In this document: positions 16,378 to 23,458 of the stretch, piece by piece
How positions within the stretch are numbered: position 1 is the first letter of the stretch
Layout of the letters: each line of letters begins with the position of its first letter
Source of the DNA: a virus
IMG/VR virus record: IMGVR_UViG_3300006641_000180
Span: 1 to 23,780 of that record
DNA length: 23,780 bases
Direction: 5' to 3' (one strand)
Notes under the pieces: model-generated
The model's input: the letters and a program-made list of their open reading frames with translations, nothing else
Told to the model about the DNA's origin: nothing
The model's database searches: none
Translations under genes and position numbers: made by a program

Positions 16378-17873
16378 ACCAATACTGCCCTCATACGTGC
16401 TGCAACTTGTTGCTGCATAATTTCTCTAATAGATTTGCTGATAAGCAGTTTAGGGTCTCGGCTTCTGGGCAGCTCCTGTCTACCACCTTGGCTAAATGTT
16501 GCATAGGGGTTTTTCATGTAAGTGTAAAAGGCAGTTATCATGCCTTCACGACTTTCACTTAATCGTTGAACCTTTACGCTTTCAGCAAAGCGTCCACTAC
16601 GTAGATTAAGCACATCACGTCTATTACCAGCACCCATATTGCGCTTAACTTGTTCTACTAGACTGCCGTCCAGTATTTTTTGTAAGCTCATCAGTGAAGT
16701 GCTAGAATCGTCCGGTTCTAGCTGTTTAAACTGTTTAGGATCTTTTTTAGTAGCTTTTATTTTACTACGCAAAGCTTTAGCTGCATTAATCTGTTTTGTT
16801 TTACGCTTTGGCTTATTAATCTTTACAGTATTTTTTCCAACAGCAACTTTTGGACTTCTATATGTCTTTTTAGTTGCCTTGCCATTCTTTATGTTTCCAA
16901 CCAACTCATCAACAATGAGCTCTAACATACTAGGAGAGCCGCGTTCTTCGATTAAGCTAGTTCCTAGTGCAGGACTTGACTCTAATACTTTTATTAGTTC
17001 CTGCTCTGCTAGTTTTCCTCCAAATATATTACGAAGTTCTTCAACAATAGCAATACTGGCGCGACCTGCTTCGATGTTACCTGTTGCAACTTGCATTTCT
17101 ACTAGATATTTATCGCTACTCTTAATATACTTGGCGTACATTTCTTGAGTGATTGCGTTTGGTAGATTTGCTGTAGCTAAGTCATCTTTTAGTAACTTGT
17201 CAATGTATTGATCAAGTACCTTTATAAGTTCTTGCTTTTGCTTTTGTGCTAATGCGTCGGCTTTTTCTATCTCTGTTCTGAACTGCCTGGCTAAATTAGT
17301 GGCTACTGCTATAACGTGACCTTTGTTAAAGTAGAAACCTAGAGTGGCTCTGCGTTTAGCTTCCTGGTCTAATTTGTCAAGCTCTGCCTGTTTTTGACTA
17401 GCGGTTAAGCCCGCGTATTTTGGACTGGCTTTTAATACTTTTACTTGTTGTTCATAGAATCGTTCTTCAGCTTGCTGATAGGCGACTTCTACTTCTGGCA
17501 TAGTATTGATTACAGCTGCCAACTTTTCACTAATTGTGTCAAAACCAATATTTTCAAAAAATATTGCTCGTTGTCCGCCAACTGTAGTGTATACACCTTG
17601 TAAGCCAGTAGTCTTTTTACCACTAGTAAACTCTGGATTACGTAAGTCTTCTAGTAATACTTGTAATTCTAGGTCATCTATATCGCTACCGGTAATGGTT
17701 TTAAACATCTTTTTAACGGTAGATTCAGTAATATAAAAACTAGTTTTACTGGCTGTTAGTTGGCTCTTGCGTAATGAATCAACTGTGCTAGTTACAATAT
17801 TTTTATCTAACTTAGCAAGCCAATCTTTGTAAATTTTATCTTGCAATAACTTGCTAAAGTTTTGTATTGCCAT
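16374..17873 (-). CDS. Large neck or tail-completion protein (inferred)
   Basis: This is a 499-aa protein in the slot of lambda gpZ or HK97 gp10, between connector and tail terminator. Its last 100 residues resemble that tail-completion group: LNLRSGRFAESVKVQRLSE (422-440), then YMKNPYATFSQGG (452-464) and SRDPKLLISKSIREI (471-485). The first 320 residues are mostly helical and unfamiliar to me, with coiled-coil-prone stretches at 130-175 and 195-230. Residues 328-384 are very Lys-rich, which suggests DNA or acidic-surface contact. lambda gpZ has about 190 residues, so the N-terminal part is an addition of unknown role. The start overlaps the connector stop, and the end overlaps the next start by four bases (ATGA). 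Confidence 0.65.
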   Translation of the reverse strand: MAIQNFSKLLQDKIYKDWLAKLDKNIVTSTVDSLRKSQLTASKTSFYITESTVKKMFKTITGSDIDDLELQVLLEDLRNPEFTSGKKTTGLQGVYTTVGGQRAIFFENIGFDTISEKLAAVINTMPEVEVAYQQAEERFYEQQVKVLKASPKYAGLTASQKQAELDKLDQEAKRRATLGFYFNKGHVIAVATNLARQFRTEIEKADALAQKQKQELIKVLDQYIDKLLKDDLATANLPNAITQEMYAKYIKSSDKYLVEMQVATGNIEAGRASIAIVEELRNIFGGKLAEQELIKVLESSPALGTSLIEERGSPSMLELIVDELVGNIKNGKATKKTYRSPKVAVGKNTVKINKPKRKTKQINAAKALRSKIKATKKDPKQFKQLEPDDSSTSLMSLQKILDGSLVEQVKRNMGAGNRRDVLNLRSGRFAESVKVQRLSESREGMITAFYTYMKNPYATFSQGGRQELPRSRDPKLLISKSIREIMQQQVAARMRAVLV

Positions 17874-18439
17874 TATGTATAGTCCACTACATATTGATCT
17901 AGTATACGCTTAATGTGTGCTGGTAGATTTGTAGTGCTTACATACTCAATCTGTACACTGTTTGTGCCAGGTGCCTTACTACTGTGTATAGCACCATCGT
18001 TTTTGCGATAGTATGTAATCAAGTCTAATACAGCTAATTTTAAATCTTGTGGTACAAACTCATAACCTGCAAAATAAGTTACTTTGTACCCATTAATCAT
18101 TTCGGGCCATACACCTGTAGCGTGTAGTGATACTATACTGTCACCATCCTGAACCCAGTCTGTAAACTTGGTTAGTTTTGTATATGTTTGGCCGTAGTTA
18201 GTACTACGCTCAACACTGATAACTTGTGTGACGGGTGTTTCTTTTAGCAGTAGTGCTGCAAAGCCACCTTTAAAGATCTCTGACTTGGTTTCGTCAAAGT
18301 AGTCTATAAAAGTACGTTTGCAATATGTTTTCACTAACTCAGAAACTTTTGGTATTAAAAATTCTATTTCGGCATCATGGTTGGTACTGTTAATGCCAGC
18401 ATAAGTTTTGTATTCTTGTTTAGTAACTAAATCTGCCAT
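17873..18439 (-). CDS. Head-tail connector (HK97 gp6-like)
   Basis: This 188-aa protein probably forms the ring under the portal that closes the head after packaging. The N-terminal half looks like the gp6/DNA-packaging connector family: LVTKQEYKTYAGINSTNHDAEIEFLIPKVSELVKTYCKRTFIDY, followed by a beta-rich middle (YGQTYTKL, DWVQDGDSIV) and the GYKVTYFAGYEFVPQDLKLAVLDLITYYRK motif typical of the family. I place the start at the ATG at 18439 because a perfect AGGAGG lies eight bases upstream. A TTG one codon earlier is a less likely start. The stop overlaps the next start by one base (TAATG). Expression may be modulated by the hairpin pair upstream. Confidence 0.87.
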   Translation of the reverse strand: MADLVTKQEYKTYAGINSTNHDAEIEFLIPKVSELVKTYCKRTFIDYFDETKSEIFKGGFAALLLKETPVTQVISVERSTNYGQTYTKLTKFTDWVQDGDSIVSLHATGVWPEMINGYKVTYFAGYEFVPQDLKLAVLDLITYYRKNDGAIHSSKAPGTNSVQIEYVSTTNLPAHIKRILDQYVVDYT

Positions 18440-18450
18440 CAACTAGTCCT

Positions 18451-18494
18451 CCTGTCTTTTAACTAGACTCTAAGGAATCCAGTTAAAAGACAGG
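18451..18494 (-). promoter_or_regulatory. Alternative 14-bp hairpin that masks part of the connector ribosome binding site
   Basis: On the minus strand, CCTGTCTTTTAACT (18494-18481) is perfectly complementary to AGTTAAAAGACAGG (18464-18451), with a 16-base loop. The first arm shares CCTGTC with the 3' arm of the terminator-like hairpin, so the two structures exclude each other. The second arm ends with the first AGG of the connector Shine-Dalgarno AGGAGG (18453-18448). This geometry suits a conditional switch on readthrough or translation, which is inference from complementarity alone. Confidence 0.6.
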
Positions 18495-18513
18495 GATCAT
18501 AATGATCCCTGTC
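18485..18513 (-). terminator. Terminator-like hairpin after the capsid gene
   Basis: On the minus strand, GACAGGGATCA (18513-18503), the loop TTA and TGATCCCTGTC (18499-18489) form a perfect 11-bp stem, followed by TTTT and then AACT. It begins ten bases after the capsid stop. The short U-run suggests partial termination or a 3'-end stabilising hairpin rather than a full stop. Its 3' arm also pairs with the sequence before the connector gene. Confidence 0.7.
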
Positions 18514-18522
18514 CAAATAACA

Positions 18523-20448
18523 TTAAGCTACGTAACGAATAGCGCTGACACCAGCACCGTTGTTAGTTGTAACTTGTGTTAGACCTGTGCGTAGGCTTGC
18601 AACCATTACACGGCGTTGTGTTTCAACTAGGTCGTCTGTGTCAACACGTAGACCACGCTGATTACCAACTAAGAAGTTCATTGGTGCGTAGCATAGAGCT
18701 GCAACTTCACCGGCTGCCTTGCTGTTGAACTCAGCACTTACTAGTACTGGGCTGTTAGCAACTGTACCGATTTGACCTGTTAGTAAGGTAGCCTGTGGGC
18801 CAACTTTATCCATGGTCTGGAAGTTAGCGTCGTCTAGTAGGTCATAGTAACCTTCTGTGCTAACAACATAGATGACTTCGGCTGGGTCAAGACCCCAAGC
18901 ACCGATATCACGACGTGCACCACGTAGAGCAGCAACAGTTAGCTTGTCGCCATTGCTGATGTCTAGTGTAACTGCACTTGCTGCATCATAAGCAGCCAAA
19001 CCCTTAACAGGATCAGCACCTGCACCAGCACCTAGGCTGAATGCCTTGTCAACTGCGCGAGCAACACGGCGAACCATGGCGTCACGAACAACAGGCATAA
19101 TTGCTAGCAGAGCGTCTTCTTCCTCTTCGAAAGCGACATACTCGTTTGTAGCAACCTTGTATGCGTTTAGAGTGATTTCCTTTAGGGCGTGTGTGGCGTT
19201 ACCACCTGCGCTACCGCTTGTACCGAACTGGTTGTTCTGTACCCAAGTTGCCATGCCAGCCTCTGGATTTACAGGGATAGTCATAACATTGGTTTGCATG
19301 TTAATTGCACGTAGTGTTGGTGCAATAACTAGACGGCGGCGAACTTCGTTTTCCATTTGTAGGCTAACTTCTAGTTCCCATGTGGCGCTAGGTACGTGTG
19401 CACCAGCCTTTTCAACTAGTTGACGACCAAACTTGGTGCTCTCTAGGCTCTTACCACTCATCTTGGCTAGTAGAACTGCCTTTTCCTTTTCAGCATAGGC
19501 TAATTCACCTTGCTTGCTATCAGCAAATTGCATCTTGCTTTTCTGGATAGCTTCTAGTTCAGCAGCCTTCTCTTTTAGAGCAGCTTCTAAACCTTCAAGA
19601 GCCTTCTTGCTCTCTGTGCGCTCAGCTTCTAAACGCTTTTCAACTTCGGCTAGTAGCTTGTCAGCACCAGTCTCAGTAGGAGTAACGGCAGCAACAGCAG
19701 CCTTAATGCGAGCTTGTAGCTCGGCTTCTGCCTTTTCTTGAGCAGCCTTTTCTTGAGCAGCCTTTTCTTGGGCAGCAACTAGAGCCTTAGCTGTTTGCTC
19801 AGCGGCTTTAGCAGCGGCATCAGCTAGCATCTGTTCTAATTGTTTTGGATCCATATTCCATTCCTTTTTAATGTCGCTATTTGCTTCCGTTGAGGACTCT
19901 AGCCCTTTAGCTGACTCGCTGCCGGGTGCAAATTGCTGTTTGTACAAACTATATTCCTCGTCAGTATCAAATGACTTGGCTAAATTAAACAATGTATTTT
20001 GATTTGCTGGCACTGACACGACGGAAATTTCATGTAGTTCCAAATCTTTAACTAAGAAAACTTCGGCTGCTGTATTGTACTCCGCGTCCTTAATACGGAA
20101 TCCAATACTAAAGGCGCTCAGCACACCCTTTTTAATCAGCTTGTACACATCGCCGGCAGCGTCTGAAATTGTGGCTTTGATCCATAATCCCTTGCTGTCA
20201 ACTTTATGTTCTACCATTTTGCCTACCGGCATAGTATGATTATGATAGGCGAGAATAACAGGATTCTTTAAATAATCTGCTAATCCCTTTTCCCAAACGC
20301 TAGTCGGGACTACGTCTCCGTGTCTGTCCTTGTCGTTGGTACTAGCATAACCTTCAATCATTATGCTCTGATCTTCATCATCGTCTTTGGGTAGTGCTTT
20401 GGCAGTAAATTTACTGTTAAAGTAAAGTACTTTATCTTTATCTACCAT
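18523..20448 (-). CDS. Prohead protease - scaffold - major capsid fusion
   Basis: One 641-aa frame carries what are usually two or three genes. Residues 25-160 form an S78-type (HK97 gp4-like) prohead protease, with HGDVVPTS at 43, a candidate catalytic His in AYHNHTMPVGK (H69 or H71), the Ser motif SAFSIGF (S111/S114) and ELHEISVVSVPAN (137-149). Residues 199-310 are an Ala/Glu/Lys/Gln-rich coiled coil, probably the scaffolding delta domain. Residues from about 330 to 641 are an HK97-fold capsid (PF05065-like), including SLQMENEVRRRLVIAPTLR and IYVVSTEGYYDLL. The start has a strong AAAGGAG four bases upstream. A second strong ribosome binding site before Met199 should yield a separate 443-aa scaffold-capsid. 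I infer that the long product supplies protease in minor amount. A terminator-like hairpin follows the stop. Confidence 0.95.
   Translation of the reverse strand: MVDKDKVLYFNSKFTAKALPKDDDEDQSIMIEGYASTNDKDRHGDVVPTSVWEKGLADYLKNPVILAYHNHTMPVGKMVEHKVDSKGLWIKATISDAAGDVYKLIKKGVLSAFSIGFRIKDAEYNTAAEVFLVKDLELHEISVVSVPANQNTLFNLAKSFDTDEEYSLYKQQFAPGSESAKGLESSTEANSDIKKEWNMDPKQLEQMLADAAAKAAEQTAKALVAAQEKAAQEKAAQEKAEAELQARIKAAVAAVTPTETGADKLLAEVEKRLEAERTESKKALEGLEAALKEKAAELEAIQKSKMQFADSKQGELAYAEKEKAVLLAKMSGKSLESTKFGRQLVEKAGAHVPSATWELEVSLQMENEVRRRLVIAPTLRAINMQTNVMTIPVNPEAGMATWVQNNQFGTSGSAGGNATHALKEITLNAYKVATNEYVAFEEEEDALLAIMPVVRDAMVRRVARAVDKAFSLGAGAGADPVKGLAAYDAASAVTLDISNGDKLTVAALRGARRDIGAWGLDPAEVIYVVSTEGYYDLLDDANFQTMDKVGPQATLLTGQIGTVANSPVLVSAEFNSKAAGEVAALCYAPMNFLVGNQRGLRVDTDDLVETQRRVMVASLRTGLTQVTTNNGAGVSAIRYVA
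19731..19775 (-). repeat. Three tandem 15-bp repeats in the scaffold coding region
   Basis: CCTTTTCTTGAGCAG on the plus strand occurs three times head to tail, with a single G for A change in the third copy. It encodes the repeated pentapeptide AQEKA at residues 225-240 of the fusion. The in-frame repeat lengthens a predicted coiled coil of the scaffold segment, and copy number could vary by slippage without breaking the frame. Confidence 0.9.
19852..19869 (-). promoter_or_regulatory. Internal ribosome binding site and start codon for the scaffold-capsid product
   Basis: Inside the protease-capsid fusion, the minus strand reads AAAAAGGAA (19869-19861), then seven bases from the end of AAGGA to an in-frame ATG at 19854. 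Spacing and match are ideal for a Shine-Dalgarno. The start falls exactly at the boundary between protease and coiled coil (Met199), which would give a 443-aa capsid precursor. This is the expected way to make hundreds of capsid subunits per protease. It has not been proved by expression data. Confidence 0.75.
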
Positions 20449-20457
20449 AATACTCCT

Positions 20458-21636
20458 TTATTGCTCTGGTCTACCACCTTGCGATGGATCAGCAGCGCTA
20501 CCAGCAATGTTGGCCGGTATTCTCAAATCGTCATGACCGTCCATACTGTCATAACGCAACTCTTTTCTGGCTTCGTTAGGAGTGATAACTCCACCGTTAA
20601 CTAGTGCAACGTGATATTGCGCTATGTCTTTAAGCTCCGGCTGCAATGCACTAACGTTGCTTGTAATTGGTTCCACATCATATCCGAAGTATCGCTCGAG
20701 AGTAGAAACATACTTGCGTACTGCTGGAATAACTGTTTCCAAGTAAAATAAGCGCAAATTAGGGGAAATGTTAGCATTGTTACCACCCATTAGTAAAATA
20801 GGCGGTACGCCCACTGCAGTCATAATTTTTTCACTATGAGTTTTAATCGACTGATCAAAATCCATTTCTTTAAAACTTGCATCAGTAATATTGTGCGGTT
20901 TTAAGCCGGAATCCAAGATAATTGGACGCTTGCCACCGTTTTTAGTTGAATATTTTTGTAACCAGTAGTTTATAGTTTTTTCTTTAGCTATTTGTGATAG
21001 TGTGTTGTCCGATGTTAACACTAAACCAAATACAGCACCATTATCAAAGAACTGCTCTTGAAACTGCTGCATTGAGTATAGAATCTTTACGCTGCGTTCT
21101 GCAGCTTCCAGGCGACTAGCACCACGGTAAATACTTTCGCTACTAGTGTCACGAAAGTAGAAAACTTCTGATTCTTTAAAGTCAACTAAACCGTTGTACT
21201 TAAAACCTTTGATAAAAGTTTTAGTGTCGGTTATAATTTCTACGTTTTCGGAAGGTAGGTGGTATAGGAATGTACCATCATAGTGTACAAACGCATTACC
21301 TTCTAGTAACAGGTCAGTGAATATACACTGACGAAACTCTAATGCCGATTGATAAGGATTTGGACGGAAGTTTAGCAGTGTGTTCAGAGATTTCTGACGT
21401 ATGCCACTGACTACTCCGTCGTGTATTTTATCCTTTATATCGTAGTCTAGCGAAGCTGCGGCATTTACCACCATGCTGACACTACGATTTACAGATTCTA
21501 ATTTTTTAAAGGCTTGGCGGTAGGTAATTAACTTGGCTTCACTGCCTAAGTTTGTGCCTTCACCTTGCGCTATTCGTTCCTGAGCTGGGTTCAACTTTTC
21601 TACCAGCCAGTGACGTATGTTTGTTATTGTGCCCAT
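20458..21636 (-). CDS. Portal protein, HK97 type
   Basis: The portal is the dodecameric ring at one head vertex through which terminase packages DNA and to which the connector binds. The 392-aa sequence has the look of the HK97/PF04860 portal family: a clip/stem region with MTAVGVPPILLMG, then NISPNLRLFYLETVIPAVRKYVSTLE, and a crown-side end with GGVITPNEARKELRYDSMDGHDDLRIPAN. Its length fits this compact portal class. An AAGGGG lies five bases before the ATG and overlaps the stop region of the HNH gene. The stop is nine bases before the capsid fusion, and the genes are clearly co-transcribed. Confidence 0.93.
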   Translation of the reverse strand: MGTITNIRHWLVEKLNPAQERIAQGEGTNLGSEAKLITYRQAFKKLESVNRSVSMVVNAAASLDYDIKDKIHDGVVSGIRQKSLNTLLNFRPNPYQSALEFRQCIFTDLLLEGNAFVHYDGTFLYHLPSENVEIITDTKTFIKGFKYNGLVDFKESEVFYFRDTSSESIYRGASRLEAAERSVKILYSMQQFQEQFFDNGAVFGLVLTSDNTLSQIAKEKTINYWLQKYSTKNGGKRPIILDSGLKPHNITDASFKEMDFDQSIKTHSEKIMTAVGVPPILLMGGNNANISPNLRLFYLETVIPAVRKYVSTLERYFGYDVEPITSNVSALQPELKDIAQYHVALVNGGVITPNEARKELRYDSMDGHDDLRIPANIAGSAADPSQGGRPEQ

Positions 21637-21645
21637 GCTAACCCC

Positions 21646-22074
21646 TTAGCAAAATTCGCTGAAGTGGCTGCCAAAGCTAGGCTTGCGTATACTTGAACCG
21701 TTTAAGTGTTTTTCGCGCTGTATCTCGATCCAACGAGCCTGCTTTGGCTCCGAACCGGGTTGAGGAGTCTTACCGTATACACCGTGTAGTTGTACATGAT
21801 GTGGGTTACATAGGGTATATACCTGATCATATATTTCTGCATGGTGCTGCTCAATAAACTCGTCACGAACAGCCAAAATACCCTCATCGGTGCTAATATC
21901 ATAGCCCTGAGCTTGTGCCCACCGTTCCAGCAGTACAGTAATACTATGTAAGTGGTGTAGTTCTAAATCTGTGGTTCCGCTACAAATATAACAGCTTGTT
22001 TGCTTTTCATAAGCCGACTTAGCACGATCGCGAACCCATTTTACAGGAATGCGCTTGTTTGTATTTTTTGCCAC
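21646..22074 (-). CDS. HNH endonuclease next to terminase
   Basis: This is a 142-aa HNH/beta-beta-alpha-metal nuclease. A first zinc knuckle is visible at C28-x2-C31, then the catalytic-type ELHHLH (H40, H41, H43), and a second knuckle LCNPHHVQLH (C89, H92, H93, H97) in which His replaces the usual second Cys. HNH proteins in this position, for example HK97 gp74, assist terminase in cutting at the packaging site, so the same role is inferred here rather than homing. The start is a GTG at 22074: the frame has a TAG five codons upstream and no ATG in between. An AGGG lies about nine bases before it. The gene follows P1 directly and its stop is nine bases before the portal start. Confidence 0.85.
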   Translation of the reverse strand: MAKNTNKRIPVKWVRDRAKSAYEKQTSCYICSGTTDLELHHLHSITVLLERWAQAQGYDISTDEGILAVRDEFIEQHHAEIYDQVYTLCNPHHVQLHGVYGKTPQPGSEPKQARWIEIQREKHLNGSSIRKPSFGSHFSEFC

Positions 22075-22109
22075 ACCTAAAAACCCTACTTACATAAACG
22101 GATACATGT

Positions 22110-22138
22110 ATTATACACCAACAGCACCACTATGTCAA
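22110..22138 (-). promoter_or_regulatory. Sigma-70-type promoter upstream of the HNH gene (P1)
   Basis: On the minus strand, TTGACA (22138-22133) and TATAAT (22115-22110) are separated by exactly 17 bp, a full match to the bacterial housekeeping consensus. It lies in the 82-bp gap between the large terminase and HNH genes. The expected start is near 22103, which leaves a leader of about 28 bases. A perfect 10-bp palindrome, ATACATGTAT (22102-22111), overlaps the end of the -10 box and the start site and could be an operator, though this is inference. Confidence 0.9.
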
Positions 22139-22156
22139 TACTAATTTTTGTGGTAC

Positions 22157-23458
22157 CTACACCACGTAGGTATAAAGGGCATATCGCAACGCATCAGCCA
22201 TGTGCGAATAATCGTCGTGCTTTGGTCTTTCACGCTGTAAACCTTCACGATCGTCCCAACGATACTGGTCTAACATAGCTAAGACGTGTTTACAGTCTTG
22301 GTGTATGACCAATCTATCTTGTTGGATCAAGGTTTGCAGGTATGCAATGCCAGGTAGCACATCTTTTTTAGCTTTTGTGGTTGCTAAATCGTACTGATAG
22401 GCAAGGTCACTTGAAAATTGCGCAGCTGCCGAATCAATAAATATGGTTTCTACGCCCCAACGAGTGCACATTTCCTTAAAATCTTTGGCGTGCTCGGCTG
22501 TGGTACGCTCCGACTCTTGGTAGTCTTCAACAACGTAGAACTTATCACTCTCAAAGTGGTAGCCAACCACTACAAAAGCAGTGTGATCACGGTAGCCAGG
22601 GTCGCAGCCAGCTATAAATTCGCAACGACGCTGCTCTAACACGTCGCTAGGCAGCTGCTCTACAGTGTTGCTGGGTTTTAGTTCATAGATTTGACCTGCA
22701 TAGCTGGTAAAACTGGCCAAGTACTCTTGCTCAAACTCTGCCTTTGACATACTGCGGCGTGCTTCCTCCACATCAGACTCGGCCATCCTGGTATTTTCAC
22801 TATAATCCGCTTGTAGCGATACCCACTCCGGAAAGTTGTCGTCAAAACCACGGTTCCAAAACTGCGAAAACCAGTTCAGCTTACCACGAGGTGTACTAAT
22901 AAATATAGCTTTTGCACTAGGCTTGTCTAGGGTAGGACGTAGTGCAACATTAAAGGCTGCTTCACCACCCTCGCCCAGCGCGGCCTCGTCGAATATTATT
23001 AAATCGTAGCTACGACCCACAGTCGAATCCACTGTCGACAAGCTACCCATGCGTATAGTCGAGCCGTTTGACAATTCAATAATCTTGTCCTTTAAGTTGT
23101 CGCGCGTTACTTCCAAGTCAAAGTGCTTGATCAGCCTACGCTGCAGTTCAAACGAGATGCTACTCAGGTTATAGTTTGGACTAATAATCAACACATTTGA
23201 ATTGGGTACCAGTGTCACTAGTTGACCAATCACATTAGCTATGTAAGTTTTGCCTAGTCTGCGGGCAAGTGCTGCGCAGATAAAACGGTATTTAGGATCG
23301 TTGACTGCGTTGATTAAGGCAATTTGTGGACGGTTGATGGTATCGTAGATGCCTAATAGCTTTAGGTAGTTGTCGATTGGTAGCTTAATAAATCGCTTGT
23401 CACCAGGAAAGTCTACTATATAGTCGCGCTCAACATCCTGTCTTGAAATGGTTAACAT
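22157..23458 (-). CDS. Terminase large subunit (packaging ATPase and nuclease)
   Basis: This is the motor that pumps DNA into the prohead through the portal and cuts the concatemer. In 433 aa it shows the ATPase half first: a Walker A-like ARRLGKT at residues 65-71, Walker B LIIFDEA at 153-159 (D157, E158), and the coupling motif STPRG at 188-192. The RNase H-like nuclease half follows, with acidic residues in CDPGYRD (D286), IFIDS (D342) and HDDYSHMADALRY (D415/D416, D422). The length is usual for the family. The start ATG overlaps the upstream stop by one base, and an AAGG lies six bases before it. The gene stops just upstream of a strong promoter, so the downstream head genes have their own transcription start. 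Confidence 0.96.
   Translation of the reverse strand: MLTISRQDVERDYIVDFPGDKRFIKLPIDNYLKLLGIYDTINRPQIALINAVNDPKYRFICAALARRLGKTYIANVIGQLVTLVPNSNVLIISPNYNLSSISFELQRRLIKHFDLEVTRDNLKDKIIELSNGSTIRMGSLSTVDSTVGRSYDLIIFDEAALGEGGEAAFNVALRPTLDKPSAKAIFISTPRGKLNWFSQFWNRGFDDNFPEWVSLQADYSENTRMAESDVEEARRSMSKAEFEQEYLASFTSYAGQIYELKPSNTVEQLPSDVLEQRRCEFIAGCDPGYRDHTAFVVVGYHFESDKFYVVEDYQESERTTAEHAKDFKEMCTRWGVETIFIDSAAAQFSSDLAYQYDLATTKAKKDVLPGIAYLQTLIQQDRLVIHQDCKHVLAMLDQYRWDDREGLQRERPKHDDYSHMADALRYALYTYVV

Noticed and set aside
18440-18442. TTG as the start of the connector gene
   Set aside because: The next codon is ATG with a perfect AGGAGG at eight bases, which is the better start.
16639-19741. Plus-strand frames at 16639-17148, 19046-19423 and 19514-19741
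   Set aside because: They are antisense to the neck and capsid genes and mirror their codon bias; no supporting signals were found.
21702-21902. A 66-codon minus-strand frame inside the HNH gene
   Set aside because: It overlaps the zinc-knuckle coding frame of the HNH gene in another phase and has no start signals.
22145-22175. Inverted repeat at the end of the large terminase gene as a terminator
   Set aside because: The stem is only five to six pairs and is followed by A residues rather than T on the minus strand.
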